From CAYUVH01 sp964448135 (GTDB lineage Bacteria > Verrucomicrobiota > Verrucomicrobiia > Limisphaerales > UBA8199): a stretch of DNA of 64,000 bases. The notes beneath the pieces are model-generated. The model worked only from the letters and a program-made list of their open reading frames with translations, was not told the origin of the DNA and did no database searches. Made by a program: the position numbers and the translations under genes. This document shows, one piece after another, positions 23,898 through 32,858 of the stretch. The stretch lies in NCBI GenBank assembly GCA_964448135.1, contig CAYUVH010000014.1, positions 1 to 64,000 of the forward strand. Direction: 5' to 3'. How positions within the stretch are numbered: position 1 is the first letter of the stretch; the number at the start of each line of letters is the position of its first letter.

Positions 23898-25133
23898 TCA
23901 GGTGTTTTCCAACTCTTTCTTCGGTTTGACGAAGAGCAACAGCAGTACGGCCACGACGATGCCCCCGGCGCAGAATTGAAAGACCTTTTCCAAGCCGATG
24001 TTCGCGTCTTTGAGCGCCCCGGCCACGTAGGTCATCAGACCGCCGAGGATGCAACTGACGAAATTCAGCACGCCGTATCCCGTGGCGCGATAGTGCGAAG
24101 GAGCGATCTGGCAAAGAATGGGCATGTTGTTCGCATCGGCAAAGCCGCGCGCCAGGCCGAAGACAACCAGTCCCGCCACCGCCACCACCAGTACTGTGGT
24201 GGAGGATGAGAGAAACAAGGCGGGCCCGGCCAGGCAGAACCCGATCAATGGCACAAACACGCGGCCGCGCAGGTTGGTCCGGCACCAGCGGTCCGCCCAA
24301 GGCCCGCCAATAAGAACGCCGGCAAAGGAGGCGATCTGGATGTAAGCCGTCGCGGACATGCCCGCTTCGCCCTGCCCGAGCTTGAATTGCTGTCCCATGT
24401 AAGTGGGCAGCCAGCCATAGATTGCCCAGTTGGCGATGGAGAGCAGGGCGAAATAACCCACCAGCGCCCAGAATGATCCCGAACGAAACAAATATTCGAA
24501 GGCCGAGGGGAATACCTCGGTTCGCCGGGCTGGTTGAGCGGGGTTCGTTTCGGCCGGGTCGGGCGCCTCCCTGAGTGTCGCCACGAGCAGGACGCTGTAG
24601 AGGATCCCCACGAGGCCAAAAAGATAGAAGGCGCTTTGCCATTTGAAATGTTCCGCCAGCACTCCGCCCAATCCACCCAGCGCCGCGCCGGCATAAAGTC
24701 CGCTCATATGAAGCCCCGTGGCCAGAGAGCGAGTCGGGCCGCGGTGATAATCGGCAATCAGCGCCAGCGCCGCGGGGATGTAGCAGGCCTCGCTCACCCC
24801 CATCAAAGCCCGGGCGATGAGCAGTTGATTGAAGGTGTGCGCATGAGCGGTCAGCCAGGTGACCAACGACCACACGAACAGGCTGCCGATAACCACCCGG
24901 CTGCGGCTGAAGCGATCCGCGAGGTAACCGGCCGAGGGACTCAGGATGGCGTATACCCAGAGAAACACGGAAGTCAGAAGCCCGAACTGCGCGTCGGTCA
25001 TGGTAATCTCGGCTTTGATGGAGTCACGCATGGTCGTGAGCATCAGCCGGTCGAGGTAGTTGAGGCAGGCAACCGGCCAGAGCAGGGCGACCACCAGCCA
25101 GGCCCGGGATGCCGTTTTGGAAAGGTCGGTCAT
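23898..25133 (-). CDS. MFS transporter, probably for sialic acid or a related organic acid
   Basis: A 411-residue protein with twelve predicted helices and the major-facilitator signatures GYLADRFSRSR (loop 2-3) and GGPWADRW (the matching C-terminal loop). The N-terminal VACLNYLDRLMLTTM is typical of the anion:cation symporter branch, which includes sugar-acid and sialic-acid (NanT-like) carriers. The ATG was chosen because it overlaps the stop of the aldolase gene upstream by four bases. As the last gene of a sialidase/lyase operon it is the natural candidate for uptake of sialic acid, but the substrate is inferred from context only. Confidence 0.85.
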   Translation of the reverse strand: MTDLSKTASRAWLVVALLWPVACLNYLDRLMLTTMRDSIKAEITMTDAQFGLLTSVFLWVYAILSPSAGYLADRFSRSRVVIGSLFVWSLVTWLTAHAHTFNQLLIARALMGVSEACYIPAALALIADYHRGPTRSLATGLHMSGLYAGAALGGLGGVLAEHFKWQSAFYLFGLVGILYSVLLVATLREAPDPAETNPAQPARRTEVFPSAFEYLFRSGSFWALVGYFALLSIANWAIYGWLPTYMGQQFKLGQGEAGMSATAYIQIASFAGVLIGGPWADRWCRTNLRGRVFVPLIGFCLAGPALFLSSSTTVLVVAVAGLVVFGLARGFADANNMPILCQIAPSHYRATGYGVLNFVSCILGGLMTYVAGALKDANIGLEKVFQFCAGGIVVAVLLLLFVKPKKELENT

Positions 25134-26062
25134 GGCTGGATGAATTCCGGGATCAACTGCCGGCCCGCTGCGCGAACACGCTCCACTTCGCTCGCGGAAA
25201 TGGATCGGTACGGCCAGCGCATGTGTGCGCCCACATCCGCCCAACTTCCCACCAAAGCCATGAACCGGTCACAGGCCGCGTTGCAAAACTTCTGTTCCGT
25301 TATGAACGGCGCGATGTATCCGTCCATGAAGCGGCGGAGGCGCTGTTCGAGTTCCAGCGCGCCGGGCAAGTCCGAGCGCATCTGGTCGGTCCACCTCTGG
25401 GCGGCGGCCGGGTTGAGGCAGGCAACATTCGAATAAGCCCCGTGAGCGCCGCGCTGAAGTCCGCTGGCCAGCATATGACCGGGCACGAAGACGCTGATGC
25501 CGACGAGGTGCTGGCGCATCGAAGCGTACCAGGCGTCGTCACCGCCGGCGGTTTTGAGTCCGACCAATTGCGGGATGCGCTGGGTCAGCCGGCCGATTTG
25601 CTCGGGATTCCACACGCGTTTGGCGTGTGGCGGATTGTACAGGACCAAACCGATGTCACCGGCCACTTCGGCCATTCCTTCCAGAAACGCTATCGCCTCA
25701 GCTTCAGTGACCGGGAACCAATCAGGCAAAATCACCTGCACCGCGCCGGGCGCCAGCGGAACAATCCGGCGCAAACGCTCGCGCGAAATCTGCGCGCTCA
25801 TGTGGTTGACGCCGATTTGAAACGGCATCCCGACAGCATGGCATTTGTTCGCGAGGCATTCCGAGATTTGGTCGAACTCGGCCTCGGTTTGCGTGTGAAA
25901 TTCGCCAGCAGTGCCGTTTGAATAAATTCCGTCCACGCGCGAGGCGATCAAAGCGTCGATCTCGGCGGAGACCCGGTCGAGATCGAGCGAATCATCGGCG
26001 TTCCAGGCGGACAGCAGAGTCGCCCAGTTGCCGCGGATTTGATCGGCAGCCAGAGGTTTCAC
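25130..26062 (-). CDS. DapA/NanA-family class I aldolase
   Basis: A TIM-barrel lyase of about 310 residues. Family residues are visible: SNGTAGEF (the GTxGE phosphate/carboxylate loop), Tyr in LVLYNPP, Schiff-base Lys in VGLKTAGGD. The dihydrodipicolinate-synthase family includes N-acetylneuraminate lyase and several sugar-acid aldolases; this copy differs from the second aldolase in the locus and does not show the NanA-like YYYHMPGMTG block. A GTG start was preferred because the upstream in-frame start would lie within the esterase gene. Substrate unknown; possibly a modified sialic acid or another keto-deoxy sugar acid. Confidence 0.85.
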   Translation of the reverse strand: MKPLAADQIRGNWATLLSAWNADDSLDLDRVSAEIDALIASRVDGIYSNGTAGEFHTQTEAEFDQISECLANKCHAVGMPFQIGVNHMSAQISRERLRRIVPLAPGAVQVILPDWFPVTEAEAIAFLEGMAEVAGDIGLVLYNPPHAKRVWNPEQIGRLTQRIPQLVGLKTAGGDDAWYASMRQHLVGISVFVPGHMLASGLQRGAHGAYSNVACLNPAAAQRWTDQMRSDLPGALELEQRLRRFMDGYIAPFITEQKFCNAACDRFMALVGSWADVGAHMRWPYRSISASEVERVRAAGRQLIPEFIQP

Positions 26063-26094
26063 GCGCTTATTGCCACCATGCGGGGGATGCCATG

Positions 26095-26982
26095 TCAATT
26101 CACGAAGCCCTGTTCCTTCAGCCAGAAGAGGCACTCGCTGGCCCAGGGATGCGGTTTGGCAAAAGGCGGTTTGTCGCCCAAGCCCATCCCGTGCGGTCCT
26201 TTATCGTAAACATGCAGCGCGAAAGGGACATGATTTTTCCGCAGGGCCGTGGCGAAGAGCAGCGTATTTTCCATCGGCACAATCTTGTCCTCCCAGGTGG
26301 TCCAGAGAAAGCACGGCGGCGTGTTGGTCGTGACCTGGAGTTCGCTGGAAAGAAACTCCACCATTGCCGGTGGCGGATTCGTCCCCAGCAGCGCTTTGCG
26401 CGAGCCTTGGTGGGCGAACTCGCCCAGCGAAATTACCGGATAACAAAGAATGCCCAGGTCCGGTCGCGAACTCTGCCGTTCCACCGGGTCGGTCGAATGC
26501 GCGTCGCCCGCGTCAAAATGCGTCACGATGGTGGAAGCGAGATGCCCGCCGGCGGACGAACCCATGACGCCGACGCGTTTTGCGTCAATCTGGTAGTCGC
26601 CGGCATGGGTCCGCACCCAGCGGACCGCGCGCGCGGCGTCATTCAACATCGCCGGGTGGTGATAACCGCTGGAGCCGAGCCGGTATTTCAACACGAAGCA
26701 CGTCACTCCATGCTGATTGAGCCAGAGTGCAAGATCGTTGCCTTCGTGCGGCATGAGTTTTCCATAGCCGCCGCCGGGAAAAATCACCATGGCCGCGCCA
26801 GTGGCGTTGGTGCTCTCCGGCAAATACACCGTCAGGGTCGGGATGTCGTTGCTGGAGGAGCCCAGTGCGCCGGGGGCGCCGCCGGGCCAGAGCGGAATGA
26901 CGGGATGCAGATCGGCGGCGACGGCCGGGATGGCCGGGATGGCCGACCAGGCCAGGAGCAAACCGAGTAGTAGCGCTTTCAT
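26095..26982 (-). CDS. Secreted alpha/beta-hydrolase (acetyl-esterase-like)
   Basis: A 295-residue exported hydrolase. Signal peptide 1-23 (MKALLLGLLLAWSAIPAIPAVAA). The esterase/lipase fold shows the oxyanion motif FPGGGY near 67-72, the nucleophile elbow GSSAGG near 140-145, Asp in WEDKIVP and His in DKGPHGMG. This matches the BD-FAE/acetylesterase group active on acetylated carbohydrates. Lying between a sialidase and an aldolase, it is a good candidate to remove O-acetyl groups from sialic acids or host glycans, although it is not of the SGNH sialate-O-acetylesterase family. Confidence 0.87.
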   Translation of the reverse strand: MKALLLGLLLAWSAIPAIPAVAADLHPVIPLWPGGAPGALGSSSNDIPTLTVYLPESTNATGAAMVIFPGGGYGKLMPHEGNDLALWLNQHGVTCFVLKYRLGSSGYHHPAMLNDAARAVRWVRTHAGDYQIDAKRVGVMGSSAGGHLASTIVTHFDAGDAHSTDPVERQSSRPDLGILCYPVISLGEFAHQGSRKALLGTNPPPAMVEFLSSELQVTTNTPPCFLWTTWEDKIVPMENTLLFATALRKNHVPFALHVYDKGPHGMGLGDKPPFAKPHPWASECLFWLKEQGFVN

Positions 26983-26993
26983 AAAAGCTTTCG

Positions 26994-28202
26994 CTATTTC
27001 TTAACGTCATCTCCGCCGGCTTGGAGCCATTCCAGGTTAAAGCGGGCCAGCGTAAGGTGCGAATACGGCCAGGGTCGTTTGTGTTTCACGGCTGCCTCCG
27101 GCGTGCCGGATTCGTAGAAGCAGAGAACTGTTCCATCGGGAAGCACTGCGAGATCGCTGTAGGCGCTGGGGCCGGCTTGCAGCAACCGGCTGACGGGCCA
27201 GGTTTTCCCGCTGTCCGCGCTGGCGTGGATGGTGACATTCGCGCGCGCCTTGTGATCGCGCTCGGCAGTGTTGGGATGGGAAAACAGCAGCAGCGCCCGG
27301 TTCGTCCCGCCCGTGCCAGGATGACTGACGAGGCCGGCCATGCAACCCGGTTCCAGCAGGTCCTCGGCAAACGCCGGCGCCGTCCAGCCGGTCGCACCGT
27401 CGCGGCTGTAGGCAACCATGCGGCGGTTGCGGGGATCACTATTACGGGCGGTCACCAACACTCGGCCATCGGGCAATTCGGCAATGTCCGGCTCATTGCC
27501 CTTGGCCAGAACGATATCGCCGCGCTGCCAGGTCTTGCCGTGGTCATCGCTGTAAACGACCCCGGAACCTCCCCTGAGTCTGGCCGCGTGATTGGTGGTG
27601 TTCATCCAAAAGGGGGCGACCAGGCGACCCGACTGAAGCTGGATGGCGTGGCCCGGGCCGATGCCGATGACCTGCCAGTCCAGGTCCGGCCGGTATTGGT
27701 CGAAGGCATAAGTTATTTCGACCGGTTTGGACCACGTGACTCCGTCGTCGTCGCTGCGCAGATAGAAGGCGCGCATATACTCGACGCAGTAGAGGAAATG
27801 GACAGTCCCGTTCCGATCGGCGATCGCGACGGCATTGTTGACCGTTTGGGGCACCACTTCGGCCGATGGAGGCCCGGCTTTGTCCCAATGGCTGAGATTA
27901 CGCGTGCCAATGCGGGGAGCAAGATGGGCGACCTGCTTTGCGGGGGACCACGTGCGCCCGCCGTCGGTGCTGCGCCGCATATGAATTTCAAGTTCGCCCC
28001 AATCCGAGGCGGAATACTTGCGAGCCTCGCAATAGGCGAGCACGGTGCCGTTGGTGGTGACGACAATTCCGGGAATCCGATAGCAAGCGAAGCCATCCTT
28101 TCCTTCCTCGAAGAGATTGGTCTTTTCGAGCAACGGCCCCGCAACGGCCGGGCGGCCGGTGAGTAAAAGAATCCCCAGCAGGAAGAGCGGAAGTTGTTTC
28201 AT
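26994..28202 (-). CDS. Sialidase (exo-alpha-sialidase) 1
   Basis: A 402-residue exported sialidase with a signal peptide (1-21). The first arginine lies in YRIPG (residues 41-45), the acid/base Asp in SASDWGELEIHMRRS (Asp67), and four Asp-box turns are seen: STDGGRTW, SDDDGVTW, SDDHGKTW and SADSGKTW. GPGHAIQLQSGRLVAPFW matches the conserved strand after the third blade. It should release terminal sialic acid in the periplasm or outside. It is one of four sialidase-family genes in a row and starts 52 bases after sialidase 2. Confidence 0.93.
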   Translation of the reverse strand: MKQLPLFLLGILLLTGRPAVAGPLLEKTNLFEEGKDGFACYRIPGIVVTTNGTVLAYCEARKYSASDWGELEIHMRRSTDGGRTWSPAKQVAHLAPRIGTRNLSHWDKAGPPSAEVVPQTVNNAVAIADRNGTVHFLYCVEYMRAFYLRSDDDGVTWSKPVEITYAFDQYRPDLDWQVIGIGPGHAIQLQSGRLVAPFWMNTTNHAARLRGGSGVVYSDDHGKTWQRGDIVLAKGNEPDIAELPDGRVLVTARNSDPRNRRMVAYSRDGATGWTAPAFAEDLLEPGCMAGLVSHPGTGGTNRALLLFSHPNTAERDHKARANVTIHASADSGKTWPVSRLLQAGPSAYSDLAVLPDGTVLCFYESGTPEAAVKHKRPWPYSHLTLARFNLEWLQAGGDDVKK

Positions 28203-28253
28203 AAAGGCATACCCGCCGTTATTCGCGAGGCAGCCCGCGATAGATGCCGGTCA

Positions 28254-29405
28254 TCACTGCTGTGGGGAGTTCACGGATGCCAGCGGGAAAGCGGCAAACA
28301 CAATCGTCTCGTAAGCGTTCTTCGCTCCGGCCTCGTAGAGGCAGGCTAGTTCCGCATTGGCGAGTACGGCCAGATCGGAATAGGCGCTCGGTCCGGTGTG
28401 CAACACGCGCGCAAAAGGCCAGGTCTGCCCATCATCGAAACTGGCGCGGACGGTCACGTTCGTGCGCGCATTCGGGCTGGCGGGATTGCTAAAAGCGATG
28501 ATGCCGGGTTTGCCCGCCGCCGGCCACTGGCACCGTTCCACCGCGGCCTGGCAGAGGGGCTCAATCAACGCTTCGTCGAAACGCTGGTCCTTCCACGTGA
28601 GCCCGCCGTCCTCGCTGATGGCCACCTGGCGGCATTTTTTGGAGCGATCATAGTTGCGCATGTTGAGCAGCAACTTTCCCCCCGTGAGTTCCACCACTTC
28701 GCATTCGTTGACGCTTTCCTTCGGGGTCGTGCCACCGAGTTGCCAGGTCTTTCCGTGATCGTCCGAATAAATACTGTGCGAGTAGTGGGCCTTGGTGCCG
28801 GCTTCGACATGGTCGCACGGAATCACCAGCCGTCCCTTGTGCGGGCCGTTTTCCATTTGGATACCTCCGCCCGGCCCGGTGGCGTACCAGGTCCAATTGG
28901 TCAATTTGGTGGTGGCGGTGATTTCCGTCGGATTGGACCACGTGCGCCCGTCATCGGTGGATGATTGAATAAATATGTGGCGGCCGTCCTTGCTGGTCTG
29001 GGCGATGATTTCCTTTTCATGGTCATCACCGCGATTCCAAGTCGTCAGCAACCAGATCGTTCCCGTGGTGCGGTCCACGACCGGGCAAGGATTGCCGCAG
29101 GTGTTTCGCTCATCACTGCGAACGAGTTGCTGCTCGCTCCATGTCCGGCCGTGATCGGTAGAGCGGCGGAGCAACAAATCTATCCGACCTGAATCCCCGC
29201 CGCCGCCTTTGCGTCCCTCGGCAAAGGCCAGCACGGTGCCCTGGGTGGTGACGGTGAGGGCGGGTATGCGGTAGGTGTGATAGCCGCCCTGGCCGCTGAC
29301 GAAAACCGGCGTGGTGAATGAATTCGTGGCTTTGGTTTCCGCCCGCGCGGAGGACAGCAGAGTGGCGGCCACCAGTGAAGTGGCAATCAATGTTCGTTTG
29401 AGCAT
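28254..29405 (-). CDS. Sialidase (exo-alpha-sialidase) 2
   Basis: A 383-residue exported sialidase. Signal peptide 1-22; HTYRIPAL with RIP at 46-48; Asp71 in GGGGDSGRIDLLLRRS; Asp boxes STDHGRTW, STDDGRTW, SDDHGKTW, SEDGGLTW and SFDDGQTW. The catalytic framework is complete, closest to the classical Bacteroides/Clostridium small sialidases. Its blade order and loops differ from sialidase 1, suggesting different linkage preference rather than recent duplication. It starts 40 bases after the NanM-like gene stop. Confidence 0.94.
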   Translation of the reverse strand: MLKRTLIATSLVAATLLSSARAETKATNSFTTPVFVSGQGGYHTYRIPALTVTTQGTVLAFAEGRKGGGGDSGRIDLLLRRSTDHGRTWSEQQLVRSDERNTCGNPCPVVDRTTGTIWLLTTWNRGDDHEKEIIAQTSKDGRHIFIQSSTDDGRTWSNPTEITATTKLTNWTWYATGPGGGIQMENGPHKGRLVIPCDHVEAGTKAHYSHSIYSDDHGKTWQLGGTTPKESVNECEVVELTGGKLLLNMRNYDRSKKCRQVAISEDGGLTWKDQRFDEALIEPLCQAAVERCQWPAAGKPGIIAFSNPASPNARTNVTVRASFDDGQTWPFARVLHTGPSAYSDLAVLANAELACLYEAGAKNAYETIVFAAFPLASVNSPQQ

Positions 29406-29444
29406 GGTGGGGGTAGCGCTCGATCTAATTGGAAAAGTCAGCGA

Positions 29445-30488
29445 TCAGGAGGAGGGGGCGAAGAGCCAGACTTCCGGCGAACGCACGCCCGGCCGGGCTT
29501 CGCCGTTGGGCAACACCCACCAGCCGCGCCAGAAAGTAGTGGGCAGCACCGCGCGCGCCGCCGGCACTTCACCCGCCACGCTCCAAACATTGCTGCGCGC
29601 GTCATAGGTCAGCACGGATTTCGGAAAACCAGGATGCTTCTCCAGCGGCTGGAAACCGACGAGCGAGCCGTCGTCGCCGCCAATGACATAAAACTTCGAA
29701 TCGGCCACCGGCGCGGGCGTGGGCGCGGCAACGGACGGCTTGGGCAAGTCGGCGAGGCGTGTCCAACCGGCGCCAGGACGAAAACTCCAGGCATCGCGCA
29801 GATAAACGCGTTTGACCGTCCCATTGGTCTTTTCAAGTCCCGCCCCACCCGCAACCAGGAACGCCCCATTGACCACCGCCGCCACCGGCAGAAATCGTCC
29901 CGCGCCGGGGCAGGACTCCAGTTCGCGCCATTGCGGATTGGGAGAGGAAAGATCAAATGCGAACAACCGGTTGAGCGCGGATTTTTCGCCCGGCAAGTCG
30001 GAACCGCCGAACACTAAAATGGTGTTGCCGAGCAGGCCGCCCGCGGCGTTGGCCAGCGGAACGGGCAGACTGGGCAGGTCTTGGGTTTCGAGCTTGCCGT
30101 GGTTCAACTTCAGCAAAAATGTTTCCGCGTGATGTTTGTCCGCGTCACTGCCGCCGACGCAGACAATGCCATTGCTCGTCGTGATCGAAATCCCGTAGCC
30201 GAGCGGGCGCGGCAGTTTGCCGACCACCTGCCACGTGCCTTCGGGTTTATCGAGCGCGAAAACCGTGTCGTACCAGATTTTCTTGCCGTTTTCCCACGGC
30301 TTCTTGTCTGGAAAATTTGCGCCCCCGGCGACGACGAGGCTGCCATCGGTCACGCCCGCAAATGCGCCGGCGAAACCTTCGCGGTCGGGGAGCGGCGGAA
30401 GTTTGGAGAACTCAAGTTGACCGGCGGAGAAGGCCGAGAATGCACTCATAACAAAAAGAAATCCAAGCGTGACGCCAGCCCGCTTCAT
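29445..30488 (-). CDS. N-acetylneuraminate epimerase-like Kelch protein
   Basis: A 347-residue exported six-bladed beta-propeller. A signal peptide (1-22) is followed by LPPLPDREGFAGAFAGV, the start of NanM-type propellers, and Kelch glycine pairs (VVAGGANFPDKKPWENGKK, VCVGGSDADKHH, FGGSDLPG, VAGGAGL, VIGGDDGSLVG). NanM mutarotates alpha- to beta-N-acetylneuraminate after sialidase release, and NanM/YjhT family members commonly neighbour NanA, as here (four bases after the lyase stop). The NFPDKKPWENGKK block is a good family marker. Confidence 0.88.
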   Translation of the reverse strand: MKRAGVTLGFLFVMSAFSAFSAGQLEFSKLPPLPDREGFAGAFAGVTDGSLVVAGGANFPDKKPWENGKKIWYDTVFALDKPEGTWQVVGKLPRPLGYGISITTSNGIVCVGGSDADKHHAETFLLKLNHGKLETQDLPSLPVPLANAAGGLLGNTILVFGGSDLPGEKSALNRLFAFDLSSPNPQWRELESCPGAGRFLPVAAVVNGAFLVAGGAGLEKTNGTVKRVYLRDAWSFRPGAGWTRLADLPKPSVAAPTPAPVADSKFYVIGGDDGSLVGFQPLEKHPGFPKSVLTYDARSNVWSVAGEVPAARAVLPTTFWRGWWVLPNGEARPGVRSPEVWLFAPSS

Positions 30489-30492
30489 GGGT

Positions 30493-31455
30493 TCACGCGC
30501 GGACGGTTGGCGTTTGCGGCCGGGAAGCCGGGGCGATGGCCGGCACTTGCGCCGGGAAACCCACGCGCTCCAGGTCGCGGCGCAGGGCGTCGCGCTGCTC
30601 AGAGTTCAGATTCCGAAGCGGCGCACGCACCGGGCCGCAATCCAGTCCGATGATCCCCATCATCACTTTGCCCGCCGGCAAACCGCCGTGCCGCGCCATC
30701 ACTGCGATGATCTGAATCGCCAGCATTTGCCAGCGCCGCGCGGCTTCCATGTCGCCGGCGTTGAAGGCATCGATCACCTTGCGATAGATGGGCGCCATGT
30801 AATTATAAGTGCTGCCCACCGCGCCCGTTGCGCCCAATGCCAAAGCCGAGAGCAGGATTTCATCGCGACCAAACAGAATGTTGAACCGGCTGTCCTCGAC
30901 ATTGAGGCACTGCGCGTAGCTCATCAGGTTTTCGTCCGTGAACTTGATGCCGTTCAAATTGGGTATCCGCTTGCCGGCCACGCGCAGGAACTCGGTCATG
31001 GGAAGATTCACGCCGGTCATTCCCGGCATGTGATAGTAGTAAAAGGGAATGTTCGGCGCGGCGGCAGCGACGGGAGCGCAGAAATCCACCAATTCCTCGA
31101 CGCCCGATGGTTTGAAGAATGTCGGCCCGATGCTGGCGGTGGCGAAGGCGCCGATTTTTTCCGCGTGCGCCGCGAGACTGCGGCCGGCACCGGTGTTGTT
31201 GTGCCCCACGTGCACCACGACTTTGAGAGCGTCGCCGGCGGCGTCCACCCAGCGTTCGGCCACGCGCATGCGTTCCTCGGTGCTGAGCGAAAAGCCCTCG
31301 CCGGTTGTCCCGCAGATGAAAGCGCCTTTGACGCCGTTGCGCCGCAGCAGGGCGGCCTGTTGTTCGATGAGACCCAGGTTCAACTCGCCGTTCGTATGGA
31401 AGGCGGTGAAAGGCGCGGCAATCAACCCGCTCAGCCAATTCGATCCATTTTTCAT
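30493..31455 (-). CDS. nanA: N-acetylneuraminate lyase
   Basis: A 320-residue class I aldolase splitting N-acetylneuraminate into N-acetylmannosamine and pyruvate. Motifs: GAFICGTTGEGFSLS (GTTGE carboxylate loop), YYYHMPGMTGV (catalytic Tyr, the NanA-type block), NGIKFTDENL (Schiff-base Lys). These three together point to sialic-acid lyase rather than DapA. The ATG beginning MKNGSNW was chosen because AAAGG lies about ten bases upstream; an earlier in-frame ATG eight codons upstream has no such site. The N-acetylmannosamine kinase/epimerase genes expected downstream in the pathway are not in this window. Confidence 0.93.
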   Translation of the reverse strand: MKNGSNWLSGLIAAPFTAFHTNGELNLGLIEQQAALLRRNGVKGAFICGTTGEGFSLSTEERMRVAERWVDAAGDALKVVVHVGHNNTGAGRSLAAHAEKIGAFATASIGPTFFKPSGVEELVDFCAPVAAAAPNIPFYYYHMPGMTGVNLPMTEFLRVAGKRIPNLNGIKFTDENLMSYAQCLNVEDSRFNILFGRDEILLSALALGATGAVGSTYNYMAPIYRKVIDAFNAGDMEAARRWQMLAIQIIAVMARHGGLPAGKVMMGIIGLDCGPVRAPLRNLNSEQRDALRRDLERVGFPAQVPAIAPASRPQTPTVRA

Positions 31456-31637
31456 AAATTCGGTACCTTTCACTGTCATTTATTTTACAACCGGAAACGG
31501 TCTCCGGACAAATCGAGCGCACTGGTCATTTCTTTTGGCCAGGACAGAATAATGCCTGTCGGTGACTCCGGGGAACCGGCTGATCGGGCCGCAATCCTGT
31601 CCCGAACCGGGCCTGGATTTTCGCTGAGCCCGGGTGC

Positions 31638-32858
31638 TCATGGCGCCGCGACTTTCTTTTTCGGCATTTCCGGCAACGGACGGCCATTCAGCAGCCAACT
31701 CAAGTTGAAGGCGGCCACCTGGACGCCGGAATAGTGCCCGTCCGGGCCGCCTTCGAACAGAATGTAGATTTTTCCCTCGCTCGGCGTGGCGGCCCGACCG
31801 GCCGCGAGGTTGGAGTACGCGGCGGGTCCGCCATAGACCAACCGCTTTACCGGCCAGGTCTGTCCGCCGTCGAAGCTGGCCCACACGGTGATTTTTTCGC
31901 GGCCGACGGAGGTGGACGCGCCCACCTTTTTGGGCATCTCGCCGCCATCGGTGTCGAGGTTGCTGTAGAGAAGGATGTCGGTGCCGTCCACCGGCAGGCG
32001 GATCATGCCGCCCATGCAACCGTAGGAAGTGCCCCGCGCACCGTCCGGCAGGTCCGCGCTTTCGCCCGGTTTGATCCAGAGATCGCCGTCATCGTAGCTC
32101 CAGGCAAAGTAACGATTGCCGCGGCTCATGTGTTCGCGCGAGTTGTAAAGAATGCTGCCATCGGACAACTCGGCGAGGGCGGCCTCGCCCGTGCCGAGCA
32201 CGGGGAAAGGATGACTGGTCTGCCACGTCTGGCCGTGGTCGTCGCTATAGATCGCCGTGCTGTAATGATACGGCCGCCACTCGACATCGTTCGAAGCCTT
32301 CGGTCCCATGATGCGCGCGGGCATGATCAGCCGGCCCGGATGTTTGCCAAACTTGAGCGTGATGCCCGGCTGCATGGCGCCCACCGACGTGGGCGTCAAA
32401 CCGAAGCCATCCGGGCGGACTTCCGCGATCACCTCGCGAACCCAATTCGCGCCGTGGTCATGGCTGCGCCAGAGCCAATGGTGCTCCGGATTGACGTAGA
32501 GGACGTCGCCCGTGGTTTCGTCCACGATGGCCTTGCCGCCGCTGCCCTTTTGGCCGAGTTCAACTCCGGGACTCCAGGTTTTTCCGCCGTCGATGCTGCG
32601 GCGTAAATTATCCTCGAACGTCTTGAAGGCGATTAACGTTCCGTTGGTCGTCGTAATAATGCTTGTGCCGCCGCGGCCCTTCCAGAGTTCCTGCATGGGA
32701 ACAAACACGGGTTCGCCCATGAATTGATCGAGGCCCTTTGGCCTTGCGGTGGAAGAGTCAGACGCCGCGGAGAGTGCGAGCGTCCGCGCCACGAGCAGCG
32801 CCAGCAGCAATGCGCCGGCGCGGCAGATGGTGAATCGTCGAAAAAGGTTCTTATTCAC
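31638..32858 (-). CDS. Sialidase-family protein 3 with degraded active-site region
   Basis: A 406-residue exported six-bladed propeller protein with a long signal peptide (1-31). Asp boxes are clear: SIDGGKTW, SHDHGANW, SDDHGQTW, SYDDGDLW and SFDGGQTW. The usual YRIP motif is replaced by GRGG (61-64, Arg62 may keep the arginine role), and the loop that carries the acid/base Asp in sialidases 1, 2 and 4 (xDxGxID before RRS) is missing: FKTFEDNLRRS directly follows. So it is sialidase-like in fold but its activity is doubtful. The start is GTG overlapping the sialidase 4 stop (GTGA). Confidence 0.85.
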   Translation of the reverse strand: MNKNLFRRFTICRAGALLLALLVARTLALSAASDSSTARPKGLDQFMGEPVFVPMQELWKGRGGTSIITTTNGTLIAFKTFEDNLRRSIDGGKTWSPGVELGQKGSGGKAIVDETTGDVLYVNPEHHWLWRSHDHGANWVREVIAEVRPDGFGLTPTSVGAMQPGITLKFGKHPGRLIMPARIMGPKASNDVEWRPYHYSTAIYSDDHGQTWQTSHPFPVLGTGEAALAELSDGSILYNSREHMSRGNRYFAWSYDDGDLWIKPGESADLPDGARGTSYGCMGGMIRLPVDGTDILLYSNLDTDGGEMPKKVGASTSVGREKITVWASFDGGQTWPVKRLVYGGPAAYSNLAAGRAATPSEGKIYILFEGGPDGHYSGVQVAAFNLSWLLNGRPLPEMPKKKVAAP

